Shown here: positions 1-7,217 of the stretch, piece after piece | How positions within the stretch are numbered: the first letter of the stretch is position 1 | How the letters are laid out: the number at the start of each line of letters is the position of its first letter | DNA from: an uncultured Alphaproteobacteria bacterium | Lineage (GTDB): Bacteria > Pseudomonadota > Alphaproteobacteria > RUG11792 | Direction of reading: 5' to 3' | Assembly (NCBI GenBank): GCA_958448685.1 | Contig: CAUDEV010000034.1 | Span: 1 to 12,314, forward strand | DNA: 12,314 nucleotides | The notes under the pieces: model-generated | Database searches by the model: none | Told to the model about the DNA's origin: nothing | Seen by the model: only the letters and a program-made list of their open reading frames with translations | Made by a program: the position numbers and the translations under genes

Positions 1-189
1 TGGATCAATGGAGAAAAACAAGAAATATATGTTCCTGTGAATGTTGAATCAGGTGATATATGCTTTATGAATGGAACAATTATACATAAGAGCATTGATG
101 TGTCTAATGAAGGAGGAGTAATATTTGATGGAGATAGTGTCCTAAAATCAGATGCTGTTTTAAGAATTGGTACTGCTGCTGTTGAGTAA
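1..189 (+). CDS. 3' end of an unidentified gene, probably beta-strand-rich (partial)
   Basis: This frame is open from the first base of the window and stops with TAA at 187-189, giving 62 residues of a C-terminus; the start lies outside. The residues are rich in Gly, Val, Ile, Asp and Ser, with short alternating hydrophobic stretches (IYVPVNVESGDI, GGVIFDGDSV, AVLRIGTAAVE). That pattern suits a beta-strand-rich or beta-solenoid surface protein. I recognise no family and no catalytic motif. A strong hairpin terminator begins 3 bases after the stop, which supports a real gene end. Its composition loosely resembles the secreted protein encoded on the minus strand at 2368-3880, but I see no clear sequence identity. 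That the frame is coding is fairly likely; its function is unknown. Confidence 0.6.
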   Translation, partial: WINGEKQEIYVPVNVESGDICFMNGTIIHKSIDVSNEGGVIFDGDSVLKSDAVLRIGTAAVE

Positions 190-192
190 AAT

Positions 193-234
193 AAAACAAA
201 AGCGCTGCATTATATTATGTGGCGCTCTTGTTTT
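193..234 (+). terminator. Hairpin terminator after the partial gene
   Basis: Arms 193-210 and 217-234 form an 18-bp stem with one A-C mismatch and two G-T wobbles, closed by a short AT loop. The left arm starts with A-rich sequence followed by AGCGC, and the right arm is GCGCTCTTGTTTT. The A-rich 5' flank and T-rich 3' flank make it usable as a rho-independent terminator in either direction. It starts 3 bases after the stop of the partial gene. A second small hairpin (243-249 with 255-261, perfect 7 bp) follows. Confidence 0.75.
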
Positions 235-262
235 GAAGAGCCCATAAATTTTAGATTTATGA

Positions 263-508
263 GCATATGAGAACATCCAGAAGATTATACAAATAGGAAA
301 TAATGCACAGGCAAAATATTCTGAAATTATAAAAAGTAAAAGGCCTAAAAACCTTAGTAAATCAAGATTTAATAAAGATATTTGGAATCTCATAAGAAAA
401 ATAAGATCTGAGTATAAAACTTATGGAAAATTGAATAAATTTATTGATAATTATAATACTTTCTGCCCACATTCTTCCTTGCAAGACCATACCCCTTTGT
501 TGTATTAA
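263..508 (+). pseudogene. IS481-like transposase relic, catalytic core deleted
   Basis: Read from 263, the frame is open for about 81 codons to TAA at 506-508 but has no credible start. Two parts look like the ends of an IS481/IS3-type DDE transposase. The first, RPKNLSKSRFNKDIW and then IRKIRSEYKTYGK, resembles the N-terminal helix-turn-helix region that usually ends 'IR..YPTYGK'. The second, LNKFIDNYNTFCPHSSLQDH then TPLLY, is the classic C-terminus ('YN..RPHSSL..LTPLEYL'). They join directly at GK/LN, so the whole DDE catalytic domain (normally about 150 residues) is missing, and the conserved Arg of RPHSSL is Cys. The element is therefore dead. The assignment rests on motif recognition without a database search. 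Confidence 0.6.
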
Positions 509-632
509 ATCTATGATAGGAGACTCTCTTTTTCTCACATCTTTTGAATTAATACATGTGACAAATTTTATGTAGCACATTTTTATTTGAATTGTTAAAA
601 TTAGAGGAGTAGTTAATTTTTAAAATTTAATA

Positions 633-1355
633 ATGTCTGGGCATTCTCAATTTCATAATATAATGTATCGCAAAGGTGCACAAGATGCTAAACGAGCAAA
701 AATGTTTGCTAAGATAGCTCGAGAAATTACAGTGGCAACAAAATTAGGGGGAGAAGATGCCAGTTCTAATCCGAGATTAAGAGCCGCACTTTCATCTGCT
801 CGTGAAAATAACATGCCAAAAGATAATATAGAAAGAGCCATAGCAAAAGCAACAGCTTCTAATGATAACACGAATTATGATGAAGTGCGATATGAAGGAT
901 ATGGCCCTGGAGGAGTTGCAATTATTGTTGAGACATTGACTGACAACAGAAATAGAACAGCTTCTGAAATACGTTCTGCTTTCACAAAAATGGGAGGAAA
1001 TCTTGGAGAAACAGGAAGTGTTGCTTTTTCATTTAAACGTATTGGACATTTGATTTATGAAGTCATTCCAGGAGGATTTGATAAAGCTTTTGAGTTTGCT
1101 ATTGAAATTGGCGCAGATAATGTTGAGGAATTTGATAATTGTACAGAAATTACAACTTCTGTTGAGGCTTTTGGGAATGTACGTGATGCTTTTTCAAAAG
1201 AATTTGGAGAGCCAGCGGAATCTGGATTGATTTGGGCTCCTTTGAATTATACATCATGCAGTAATGATGCTAAAGAAACATTGATGAAGCTCATAGATAT
1301 ACTTGAAGATAACGATGATGTCCAAAGAGTTTTTCATAATTTGGAAGAAAATTAA
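633..1355 (+). CDS. yebC: YebC/TACO1-family translational regulator
   Basis: 240 residues, the usual length for this family. The N-terminus MSGHSQFHNIMYRKGAQDAK is a variant of the diagnostic 'MAGHSKWANIQHRKGxQDAKR', followed by RAKMFAKIAREI. The middle carries NNMPKDNIERAIAK and YEGYGPGGVAIIVETLTDNR, both family hallmarks, and the C-terminal part has the acidic region typical of YebC. The family includes mitochondrial TACO1; members are cytoplasmic, have been described as transcriptional regulators, and more recently have been linked to relief of ribosome stalling. The start is fixed by the conserved N-terminus. A GAGGAG at 604-609 is about 23 bases upstream, too far for a normal Shine-Dalgarno site, so initiation looks weak. 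The next gene follows after 19 bp and is probably co-transcribed. Confidence 0.95.
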   Translation: MSGHSQFHNIMYRKGAQDAKRAKMFAKIAREITVATKLGGEDASSNPRLRAALSSARENNMPKDNIERAIAKATASNDNTNYDEVRYEGYGPGGVAIIVETLTDNRNRTASEIRSAFTKMGGNLGETGSVAFSFKRIGHLIYEVIPGGFDKAFEFAIEIGADNVEEFDNCTEITTSVEAFGNVRDAFSKEFGEPAESGLIWAPLNYTSCSNDAKETLMKLIDILEDNDDVQRVFHNLEEN

Positions 1356-1374
1356 GATTATATGAGGACGATAT

Positions 1375-2322
1375 ATGAAAAAACAGGTTGTTGATAAAGA
1401 ATCTCAAAATAAAATCGAAATTTCAAAAACCAACGAGAAATTTTTTAATGGTATTTTCGATAAACGTTTCTGGATAAGCTGCGCTTTTTGTGCTCTTATA
1501 TCTGCTTGCAGTGTGTTCATTATATTAAAAATTGGATTGACTTATCATGACAAGCAAATAGATGATTTATTTGAAAATTATATAACAATTGATAGTCGTT
1601 TGAAGTCTGTTAGCGATTCTATTGGTGAGTTAACCTCGGCTATGGAAAATTTGCGTTCTGATTGGAAAACTGGAAAAGAAAGTTCTTCTTATATTTATAA
1701 AACTCTTTCTTCTCTTCAAAAAGATGTTTCGAATATAAAATCCCATTTGCATATTGATAATGTTGATTCTGATGATTCCATAAAAAAATTACCTTCTGCA
1801 AAAAGCTCATTTATAGAAGCTTTCGAAAACCTCATAAAAGAAGGCGCTCCATTAGACAGTTTCTTGGAATCTTATTCGGATAAGATAGATTTGAAAAAAT
1901 ATCAAATGTCTAATGATATAATCAAATTTTCAAAACTTACGATAAAACCTGTTTCGGATTTGAAAAAAGATATAACATCAATCGGCTACAAGCTTTTCCA
2001 AACGAAGGTTTCTGAATCTTTTTGGGAAAAGCAGAAACGTATGCTAAAGGAAAAATTTTCAGAAATAATAAAGATAAAGAAAACTGATGAGAATGCAAAA
2101 GCTATCCCTCAAGATTATAGCGATAAGCAGAAATTTGAAAAAGCTGACAAATTATTATCTGATGGTGATTTTGAAAAAAGTTTAGAATTTCTTGAAGAAA
2201 TAAAATTGGAAGATGAGGACCTTGGAGAATTGATTTCTAATATACGAAAACGTATAGATCTCGAAAAAGCTTTTGAAAATTTCAAAAAAGAGTTTTTAAA
2301 TTTAGAAATTTCAGAAAATTAA
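1375..2322 (+). CDS. Membrane-anchored Mic60/mitofilin-like protein
   Basis: 315 residues. There is a basic N-terminal cytoplasmic segment, then one transmembrane helix at about residues 32-55 (RFWISCAFCALISACSVFII onward), then a probable coiled coil at about 60-125, which suggests an inner-membrane protein with a periplasmic body. The C-terminal half resembles the alphaproteobacterial mitofilin (Mic60) domain. Residues about 145-170 have SFIEAFENLIKEGAPLDSFL, like the family's 'AL..L...GAPF..EL'. Residues 216-237 have FWEKQKRMLKEKFSEIIKIK, like the helical 'W..L...S.LV.IR' segment. Residues 256-275 have ADKLLSDGDFEKSLEFLEEI, like 'L..GDL..AL..L..L'. Family members shape inner-membrane folds and contact outer-membrane assembly factors. 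The start follows AGGACG with good spacing, just downstream of yebC. A fast-evolving coiled-coil membrane protein is the alternative. Confidence 0.6.
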   Translation: MKKQVVDKESQNKIEISKTNEKFFNGIFDKRFWISCAFCALISACSVFIILKIGLTYHDKQIDDLFENYITIDSRLKSVSDSIGELTSAMENLRSDWKTGKESSSYIYKTLSSLQKDVSNIKSHLHIDNVDSDDSIKKLPSAKSSFIEAFENLIKEGAPLDSFLESYSDKIDLKKYQMSNDIIKFSKLTIKPVSDLKKDITSIGYKLFQTKVSESFWEKQKRMLKEKFSEIIKIKKTDENAKAIPQDYSDKQKFEKADKLLSDGDFEKSLEFLEEIKLEDEDLGELISNIRKRIDLEKAFENFKKEFLNLEISEN

Positions 2323-2327
2323 TATAA

Positions 2328-2360
2328 ATTCCGAGAGAGATTTGATCCCTCCCTCGGAAT
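2328..2360. terminator. Hairpin between convergent genes
   Basis: Arms 2328-2335 (ATTCCGAG) and 2353-2360 (CTCGGAAT) match perfectly and extend inward by three more pairs around one mismatch. It lies just after the Mic60-like gene (stop ends 2322) and just after the stop of the minus-strand secreted gene (2368-2370). On the minus strand it is followed by an A/T-rich tail (TTTATATTAATTTT), so it works best as that gene's terminator. A smaller hairpin, 2361-2369 with 2373-2381, overlaps the end of the minus-strand gene. Confidence 0.6.
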
Positions 2361-2367
2361 GAGGTAA

Positions 2368-3054
2368 TTATGAATTGCCTCCTATAACTATCTTTGTTCC
2401 TGGAGCTATAGTAAGACTGCCACTGCTTAATTGTAAGCTCTTTATAGTAGTTGCGCTTTCTCTTGAATCGTTATCTATCGCGTTGTCTCCATCTTCTATC
2501 ACTAAATCAGTTTCAGTGAAACCTTCTGCAAGTTTGCGTGGAAGAGTATCAGTACCACTTGCAATTAATCGAGTAACTCCTAAAACAGATACAGTTCCTG
2601 TGTAATTTGAGTTATCTCCTGAAAATTTTAGTTTACCACATTCTTTTAAATATGGTAAGCTACTGGGGGTATCTTGAAATTCCAAATTATCACCTCCTTC
2701 AAAAGAAAACTTTATATTAACCTCACCCTTATAACCCACTCTATCAACACTTAAAATTTTAGCATTAGTTGTATCGTTTTTAGTTACTTTTACTAAAGCA
2801 GAAGACATATAGGTGTCTTCCTCCTGAGGTTTTATATTGTCTGTTGATAGGATATTTCCTGACTCATTTTGAAGACAGCTAGGTCCTACTATTCCTGTGA
2901 AATTCTTTCTATGATCACCCCACTTCTGTATCGTCGTCTCCAAAAGCATAAAAATTCGGTGTAGCATTGGAGAATATAACCTTTTTGAATCTTTTTTCAA
3001 ATGCTTCTTTAGCTCTGGACTCATATGTTTCATCATCTCCAGTTTTTTCTGCAA
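2368..3054 (-). pseudogene. C-terminal part of the frameshifted secreted protein
   Basis: This frame is open for 228 codons, but only the part below about 2919 looks authentic. Its first ~45 residues (Met-, Lys- and Leu-rich) are the out-of-frame reading of the upstream gene. From GDHRKNFTGIVGPS onward the composition switches to the same Asn/Ser/Thr/Gly/Asp-rich style as the upstream part, ending in SSGSLTIAPGTKIVIGGNS. There is no ribosome-binding site or good start at the switch. Removing one G from the GGGG run at 2918-2921 gives EVGDHRKNF and joins the two frames into one protein of about 503 residues. The most likely explanations are a genuine inactivating or phase-variable frameshift, or a sequencing error. 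The last residues look like a beta-strand end. Function unknown. Confidence 0.65.
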
Positions 3055-3880
3055 CTATATGCTTTTCTTCATTAACGATCGTTTCTACAAACTCTGTTTC
3101 TCCTTTATTATATTCGTAAACTCCAACTATATCAGAAGCGGACATTGCCATAAAACTTGCCGTTGTTTTGCCTAAGTGGCTTAGTTTTACAGTTCCCCCT
3201 TGAATTGGACCTCCAGTAAAGCTTCCTGAAGATGAAGCCTTTGTAAAATCCAAAACACCACGAGTAGGGAAGCACTCCGCATAGGATGATGTATTGATAT
3301 CGCTATTAGCTGTACTATTTTGCATAAGTGTTCCAGTGTGAACAGTTGCATGAGATGTATCTATCCAATTAATTGTAATATTAGCTCCGCTATTTCCAAA
3401 ATTCTTTAAGTTTGTTATAGCTTGATTATATGTCTCAGCAGTTAATGGTACTCTATTTTGAAACTTTCCACCTTGTATGGATATGTTGTTCCCAGAAGTC
3501 ATCCAAGATTCATCAGAATATTTATTACCGCTTGAATCAACAAACTCCCAGTATCCATTGTTAAAGTCCGCTCCAGACATATTGCTTAAAGTGGCATTAT
3601 GCGTTTCTCCTGTTATCTCTCCCACAGTTCCTACTAAGCTGCCTGGTTGAAATACACTACTTATCAACAAGCTACCAGTGTTCTCATATGTTATAACATC
3701 ATTATTCGTTAATGTTCCGCCTTCAATATTAAGGGTTCCTGCAACACTTATTGGCGTATTTGCAGTTGTATTTCCTTGAACATTAAATCGTGTTTCTGCT
3801 GATATACTGCTTATTTCGCTCGCAAAACCTGAAGTTGCCAAAATAGCAGTAATCAAAGTTGTTTGTAATAGTTTATTCAT
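2915..3880 (-). CDS. Secreted Ser/Thr/Asn/Gly-rich protein, N-terminal part (frameshifted)
   Basis: 321 residues with a clear Sec signal peptide: MNKLLQTTLITAILATSGFA, with probable cleavage before SEISS. The mature part is rich in Thr, Ser, Asn and Gly, with beta-helix-like runs such as VAGTLNIEGGTLTNNDVITY and GNNISIQGGKFQNR, as in passenger regions of autotransporters and other surface proteins. No beta-barrel is present. The start is well supported: AAGGAGGT lies 4 bases before the ATG. A possible promoter is TTGAAA, 16 bases, TAAATA just upstream. The frame ends abruptly at GDDDTEVG, immediately after a GGGG run at 2918-2921, while compositionally matching sequence continues in another frame for about 180 residues. 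The original product was probably about 503 residues. I do not recognise the family. Probably exported or displayed, function unknown. Confidence 0.7.
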   Translation of the reverse strand: MNKLLQTTLITAILATSGFASEISSISAETRFNVQGNTTANTPISVAGTLNIEGGTLTNNDVITYENTGSLLISSVFQPGSLVGTVGEITGETHNATLSNMSGADFNNGYWEFVDSSGNKYSDESWMTSGNNISIQGGKFQNRVPLTAETYNQAITNLKNFGNSGANITINWIDTSHATVHTGTLMQNSTANSDINTSSYAECFPTRGVLDFTKASSSGSFTGGPIQGGTVKLSHLGKTTASFMAMSASDIVGVYEYNKGETEFVETIVNEEKHIVAEKTGDDETYESRAKEAFEKRFKKVIFSNATPNFYAFGDDDTEVG

Positions 3881-3881
3881 A

Positions 3882-3889
3882 TTTACCTC
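3882..3889 (-). promoter_or_regulatory. Strong Shine-Dalgarno site for the secreted protein
   Basis: Read on the minus strand, AAGGAGGT lies 4 bases before the ATG at 3878-3880. It is the best ribosome-binding site in the window; most other genes here have weak ones. It fixes the start and suggests high translation of the secreted protein. Confidence 0.7.
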
Positions 3890-3911
3890 CTTAAAAAGAT
3901 ATATTTACGTT

Positions 3912-3945
3912 ATAGGGAAGCGTTTTCAAAACTTTTCTTCCCTAT
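3912..3945. repeat. 9-bp perfect inverted repeat upstream of the secreted gene
   Basis: ATAGGGAAG (3912-3920) and CTTCCCTAT (3937-3945) are perfect inverted copies around a 16-base spacer, which itself holds the mini-palindrome GTTTTCAAAAC. On the plus strand a T-run follows, so it resembles a rho-independent terminator. No plus-strand gene lies just upstream, however, so it could block antisense transcription. Alternatively it is an operator in the promoter of the minus-strand gene. It overlaps the candidate -35 TTGAAA of that gene. Confidence 0.5.
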
Positions 3946-3998
3946 TTTTAATTTAAAAAAAAGGTAAATTATTAGTTAATTTTACTTAAAAATATTTC

Positions 3999-4011
3999 AG
4001 GGAATTTCCCT
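3999..4011. promoter_or_regulatory. 13-bp palindrome in the divergent intergenic region
   Basis: AGGGAA T TTCCCT is a perfect palindrome with a single central base, between the divergent secreted-protein gene and glmS. The core GGGAA/TTCCC echoes the arms of the inverted repeat at 3912-3945. A dimeric regulator could bind here, but nothing in the window shows which. In AT-rich DNA a 13-bp palindrome can also arise by chance. Confidence 0.3.
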
Positions 4012-4103
4012 TAAAATTTACAGTCTAGGTAATAATTTGTAACATAAGGAATCTAAAATTTGTGGCATAATTATTAAAATAGTTGATATAAGTTATTTTT
4101 GTT

Positions 4104-5885
4104 ATGTGTGGGATCGTTTCTGTTCTTAGTTTTGAAGATAATATTTCAAAGAGGTTAATAAGTGCTTTAGAACGTTTGGAATATAGGGGATATGATTCTG
4201 CCGGGATAGCTTTTATTGATGAAAATTCAAATCTTCAAAGAATTAGATCCATTGGAAAGATTGAAGAACTAAGAAAACGTGTGGATAAAATAACCATAAA
4301 ATCGAACATAGGTATTGCTCACACGAGATGGGCAACTCATGGAAAAGTTACCGAACAAAATGCTCATCCTCATATTTCAAATGGCGTTGCAATTGTTCAT
4401 AACGGAATAATTGAAAATTATCAAGAATTAAAGAAAAAGTTATCAAAAGAAAATTTTGAATTTGAAAGTGATACGGATACAGAGGTCATAGCTGTATTAA
4501 TTGCTTTTCATATCAAAAACGGGAATAATTTTGAACAAGCCTTTAAAAACACAATATCAGAATTAAAAGGAACATTTGCTATTGTTGCGATTTACGAGAA
4601 AGAGCCAAATATATTGCTTGGCGCAAAAAAAGGTTCGCCAATGGCGATAGGTTTTTCAGAAGATGAAAAAAGTTATTATATAGCTTCTGATGCAATAGCT
4701 TTGTCATCACTTGCGAAAAATATTATATATCTTGAGGAAGGAGATATAGTAAAAATTGAAAGACGAGATAAGTTAAATTATACAATCTTTGATACTTCAA
4801 TGCATATGGTAAAACGGGATATTATCCCTAATAACGTTTCATTATCAGATGTTTCAAAAAATGGATATGAAACTTTTATGTTAAAGGAAATATTTGAAGA
4901 AGCAACAATCATAAGAAATATTTACAATAATTTTAATTATGATATTAACATTTCGGATTTTGATAGCTTATCAATCATAGCTTGTGGAACTTCATATTAT
5001 GCAGGATTATTAGCTAAATATTGGATTGAGGATATTGCTAAAATACATGTCGATGTTGAAATTGCATCTGAATTCAGATATCGAAATCCTGCGATTTCTT
5101 TAAATGCATTATATGTTTTCATAAGTCAATCTGGAGAAACAATTGATACATTATGTGCAATGAGAATGGTTAAAGAGTTGGGAAAGAAAACACTCGCTTT
5201 AGTCAATGTTGAAACCTCATCAATAGCGCGGGAAGCTGATCATATGATAAAGCTTCTTGCGGGTGTTGAAATTGGTGTTGCATCAACAAAGGCCTTTGTT
5301 GCACAAGCTCTTTCTCTACTCTTGCTTTGTGTTAAAAAACAAGATTTTAAAATAGATTTGCTTGAAGGTTTAATAAATAGTGTTTTAAATAATAAGTATA
5401 GACTTTGTTACATCGCAGAAAAAATTAAAGATAGTCGTAGTTTCTTTTATATAGGCAGGGGCATTAATTATCCAATAGCTCTTGAAGGAGCGTTAAAAAT
5501 CAAGGAATTGTCATATGTTAGCGCGGAAGGATATCCTGCTGGAGAAATAAAACATGGTCCTATAGCTATTATTGATGAAAATGTTTATACGATAACATTG
5601 GCTCCGTTTGATAAATATTTTGAAAAAACTGTTTCGAACACTCAGGAAATACTAGCCAGGAGTGGAAAAATAATTTTAATTACAACTGAAAAAGCGCGAG
5701 ATTATCTGCACGGTTTAGAAAATAATAAAAACATCGATTGCGTATTTATACCTGATTCAGATGATCCTTATTCAACATTTCCATTAATTACAGCAATACA
5801 TCTATTGGCTTATTATACATCTAAATCGAAAGGTTATGATGTTGACAAGCCAAGAAATCTTGCAAAATCTGTCACTGTAGAATAA
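4104..5885 (+). CDS. glmS: Glutamine-fructose-6-phosphate aminotransferase (isomerizing)
   Basis: 593 residues, close to the usual ~600. It converts fructose-6-phosphate and glutamine to glucosamine-6-phosphate and glutamate, the entry step to UDP-GlcNAc for peptidoglycan and lipopolysaccharide. The N-terminal class II glutaminase begins MCGIV; Cys2 becomes the catalytic nucleophile after Met removal, which fixes the start. It also has LEYRGYDSAGIA (25-36), HTRWATHG (73-80) and HNGIIENY (99-106). Two SIS sugar-isomerase domains follow: ACGTSYYAG (293-301), SQSGETIDTL (341-350), GVASTKAF (391-398), then EGALKIKELSYVSAEGYPAG (461-480) and KHGPIAIID (483-491). The C-terminus DKPRNLAKSVTVE is canonical. 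No Shine-Dalgarno site or glmS ribozyme is evident upstream. Pgi follows 35 bp downstream and supplies the shared substrate. Confidence 0.97.
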   Translation: MCGIVSVLSFEDNISKRLISALERLEYRGYDSAGIAFIDENSNLQRIRSIGKIEELRKRVDKITIKSNIGIAHTRWATHGKVTEQNAHPHISNGVAIVHNGIIENYQELKKKLSKENFEFESDTDTEVIAVLIAFHIKNGNNFEQAFKNTISELKGTFAIVAIYEKEPNILLGAKKGSPMAIGFSEDEKSYYIASDAIALSSLAKNIIYLEEGDIVKIERRDKLNYTIFDTSMHMVKRDIIPNNVSLSDVSKNGYETFMLKEIFEEATIIRNIYNNFNYDINISDFDSLSIIACGTSYYAGLLAKYWIEDIAKIHVDVEIASEFRYRNPAISLNALYVFISQSGETIDTLCAMRMVKELGKKTLALVNVETSSIAREADHMIKLLAGVEIGVASTKAFVAQALSLLLLCVKKQDFKIDLLEGLINSVLNNKYRLCYIAEKIKDSRSFFYIGRGINYPIALEGALKIKELSYVSAEGYPAGEIKHGPIAIIDENVYTITLAPFDKYFEKTVSNTQEILARSGKIILITTEKARDYLHGLENNKNIDCVFIPDSDDPYSTFPLITAIHLLAYYTSKSKGYDVDKPRNLAKSVTVE

Positions 5886-5920
5886 AATAATTATATTATT
5901 TATTTAAAACTGTTTTTATA

Positions 5921-7093
5921 GTGATTGCTCAGATATTTGCTTACTTAAAACAAGAAATAAGATCATTGGATATCTTTAAGATTTTGGATGAATCCATGGA
6001 TCCAATTAAAAATTTGGCAAAAAAATTTGATAATCTTGAAAAAATTTTAATAATTGGCACAGGGGGATCAAGTTTAGGAGGAAAAAGCTTAATCAATTTT
6101 CAATCCATATACGATGGAAAAAATAGTCGAGTTATTTTCATAGAAAACACGGATTCTCTCCACTTTATCAATACAATACAAGACTGTGATCCTAAAAACA
6201 CAGGTATTATTGTTATTTCAAAGTCAGGAAAAACAACCGAACCATTAATGTTATTTTTGACACTTTGTGAACTTTGGCCTGATTTTGATTATAAAAATCG
6301 TGCAATTGCAATAACAGAACTTTCTGAGAATAACGATTTAAGAATATTGGCCGAATCCAAAGGAATGCAGATTATTGAACATAATACGAAGATAGGCGGA
6401 CGTTTTTCTGTTTTTTCTATTGTAGGTTTGCTTCCTGCTATTTTATCTGGAGTTGATATAGATCTTTTCATTAGCGGAGCAAAAAACGTAATAAATGATA
6501 TTTTGAACACAGATAAACCAGAAGATTGTCAATTATTCAAAGATATAACCTCAATGTATGAAGTATTCAAATCAGGGAAAATTAGAGAGCATGTGCTGAT
6601 AGCTTATTCTGATATGCTTGAAGATTTTGGCAAATGGTATGTCCAATTAATTTCTGAAAGTTTAGGAAAATCTGAAAACTTCGGAATTACGCCGATAAGA
6701 GCAACTGGAACTATAGATCAGCATTCTATGCTACAGTTATTTTTAGGAGGGCCTTCAAATAAGTTATTCACGATTATTACTCAAAGATCCAATTTGAAAA
6801 CCAAAAATATCAATTCAAGTTTGAATTCGAATGTAATTAGCAAACTGAACAATCATAATATAAATGATTTGATGCTTTCACACCAAAGAGCTACGATAGA
6901 AGTTCTTCGTAAAAAAGCATCTGTTAGAGTTCTGGAATTTGAACAATTTAATATCCAAACTTTGGGTTTTTTAATGATGTTGTCTTTTGTTGAAGTTGTT
7001 ACTATTGCAAAATTAGCAGATATAAACCCTTTTGATCAACCTGCTGTTGAGGAATCAAAACGATTAGTTTTAAAATATATTGAAGAAATTTAA
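5921..7093 (+). CDS. pgi: Glucose-6-phosphate isomerase, short form
   Basis: 390 residues, much shorter than the ~550-residue enterobacterial enzyme. It interconverts glucose-6-phosphate and fructose-6-phosphate. Visible hallmarks are IIGTGGSSLGGKSL (44-57), the phosphate-binding SKSGKTTEP (100-108), PGI signature 1 as IGGRFSVFSIVGLLP (158-172), SESLGKS (245-251) with the likely catalytic Glu247, GTIDQHSMLQLF (263-274) with His268, and a signature-2 version NPFDQPAVEESK (369-380) with Lys380. In that last motif Ala and Ser replace the usual 'GVEEGK' glycines. GTG at 5921 is the only standard start: the in-frame stop TAA is at 5888-5890, and no ATG or TTG lies between. No Shine-Dalgarno site is seen, so translation may be low or coupled to glmS, 35 bp upstream. 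Probably co-transcribed with glmS. Confidence 0.93.
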   Translation: MIAQIFAYLKQEIRSLDIFKILDESMDPIKNLAKKFDNLEKILIIGTGGSSLGGKSLINFQSIYDGKNSRVIFIENTDSLHFINTIQDCDPKNTGIIVISKSGKTTEPLMLFLTLCELWPDFDYKNRAIAITELSENNDLRILAESKGMQIIEHNTKIGGRFSVFSIVGLLPAILSGVDIDLFISGAKNVINDILNTDKPEDCQLFKDITSMYEVFKSGKIREHVLIAYSDMLEDFGKWYVQLISESLGKSENFGITPIRATGTIDQHSMLQLFLGGPSNKLFTIITQRSNLKTKNINSSLNSNVISKLNNHNINDLMLSHQRATIEVLRKKASVRVLEFEQFNIQTLGFLMMLSFVEVVTIAKLADINPFDQPAVEESKRLVLKYIEEI

Positions 7094-7146
7094 AAAAGAT
7101 GAATAACCTAAGAAAATTTGTTTAGTGAATTATATGTTCAAAATTA

Positions 7147-7175
7147 TTGATATAGGAAACTTTTTTTGCTAAAAT
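7147..7175 (+). promoter_or_regulatory. Sigma70-like promoter for acpP-fabF
   Basis: TTGATA (7147-7152), a 17-base spacer and TAAAAT (7170-7175) lie in the 124-bp gap between pgi and acpP. Transcription would start near 7182, leaving a 5' leader of about 35 bases. The spacing is ideal and both hexamers are close to consensus. Confidence 0.6.
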
Positions 7176-7217
7176 AGCAATATAGTTTAGTTTTAAAAGA
7201 AAAGAGACGACAAAATA

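Noticed and set aside
160..393. 77-codon minus-strand frame with hydrophobic residues
   Set aside because: It runs through the hairpin terminator and across the antisense of the transposase relic, has no good ribosome-binding site, and its hydrophobicity is what AT-rich DNA gives by chance.
362..580. 72-codon minus-strand frame
   Set aside because: It is antisense to the transposase relic, whose plus-strand reading carries the recognisable PHSSL..TPL motif.
3881..4103. glmS ribozyme or riboswitch before glmS
   Set aside because: The region is AT-rich, with only short palindromes and none of the conserved ribozyme core I would expect; that ribozyme is also characteristic of Gram-positive bacteria.
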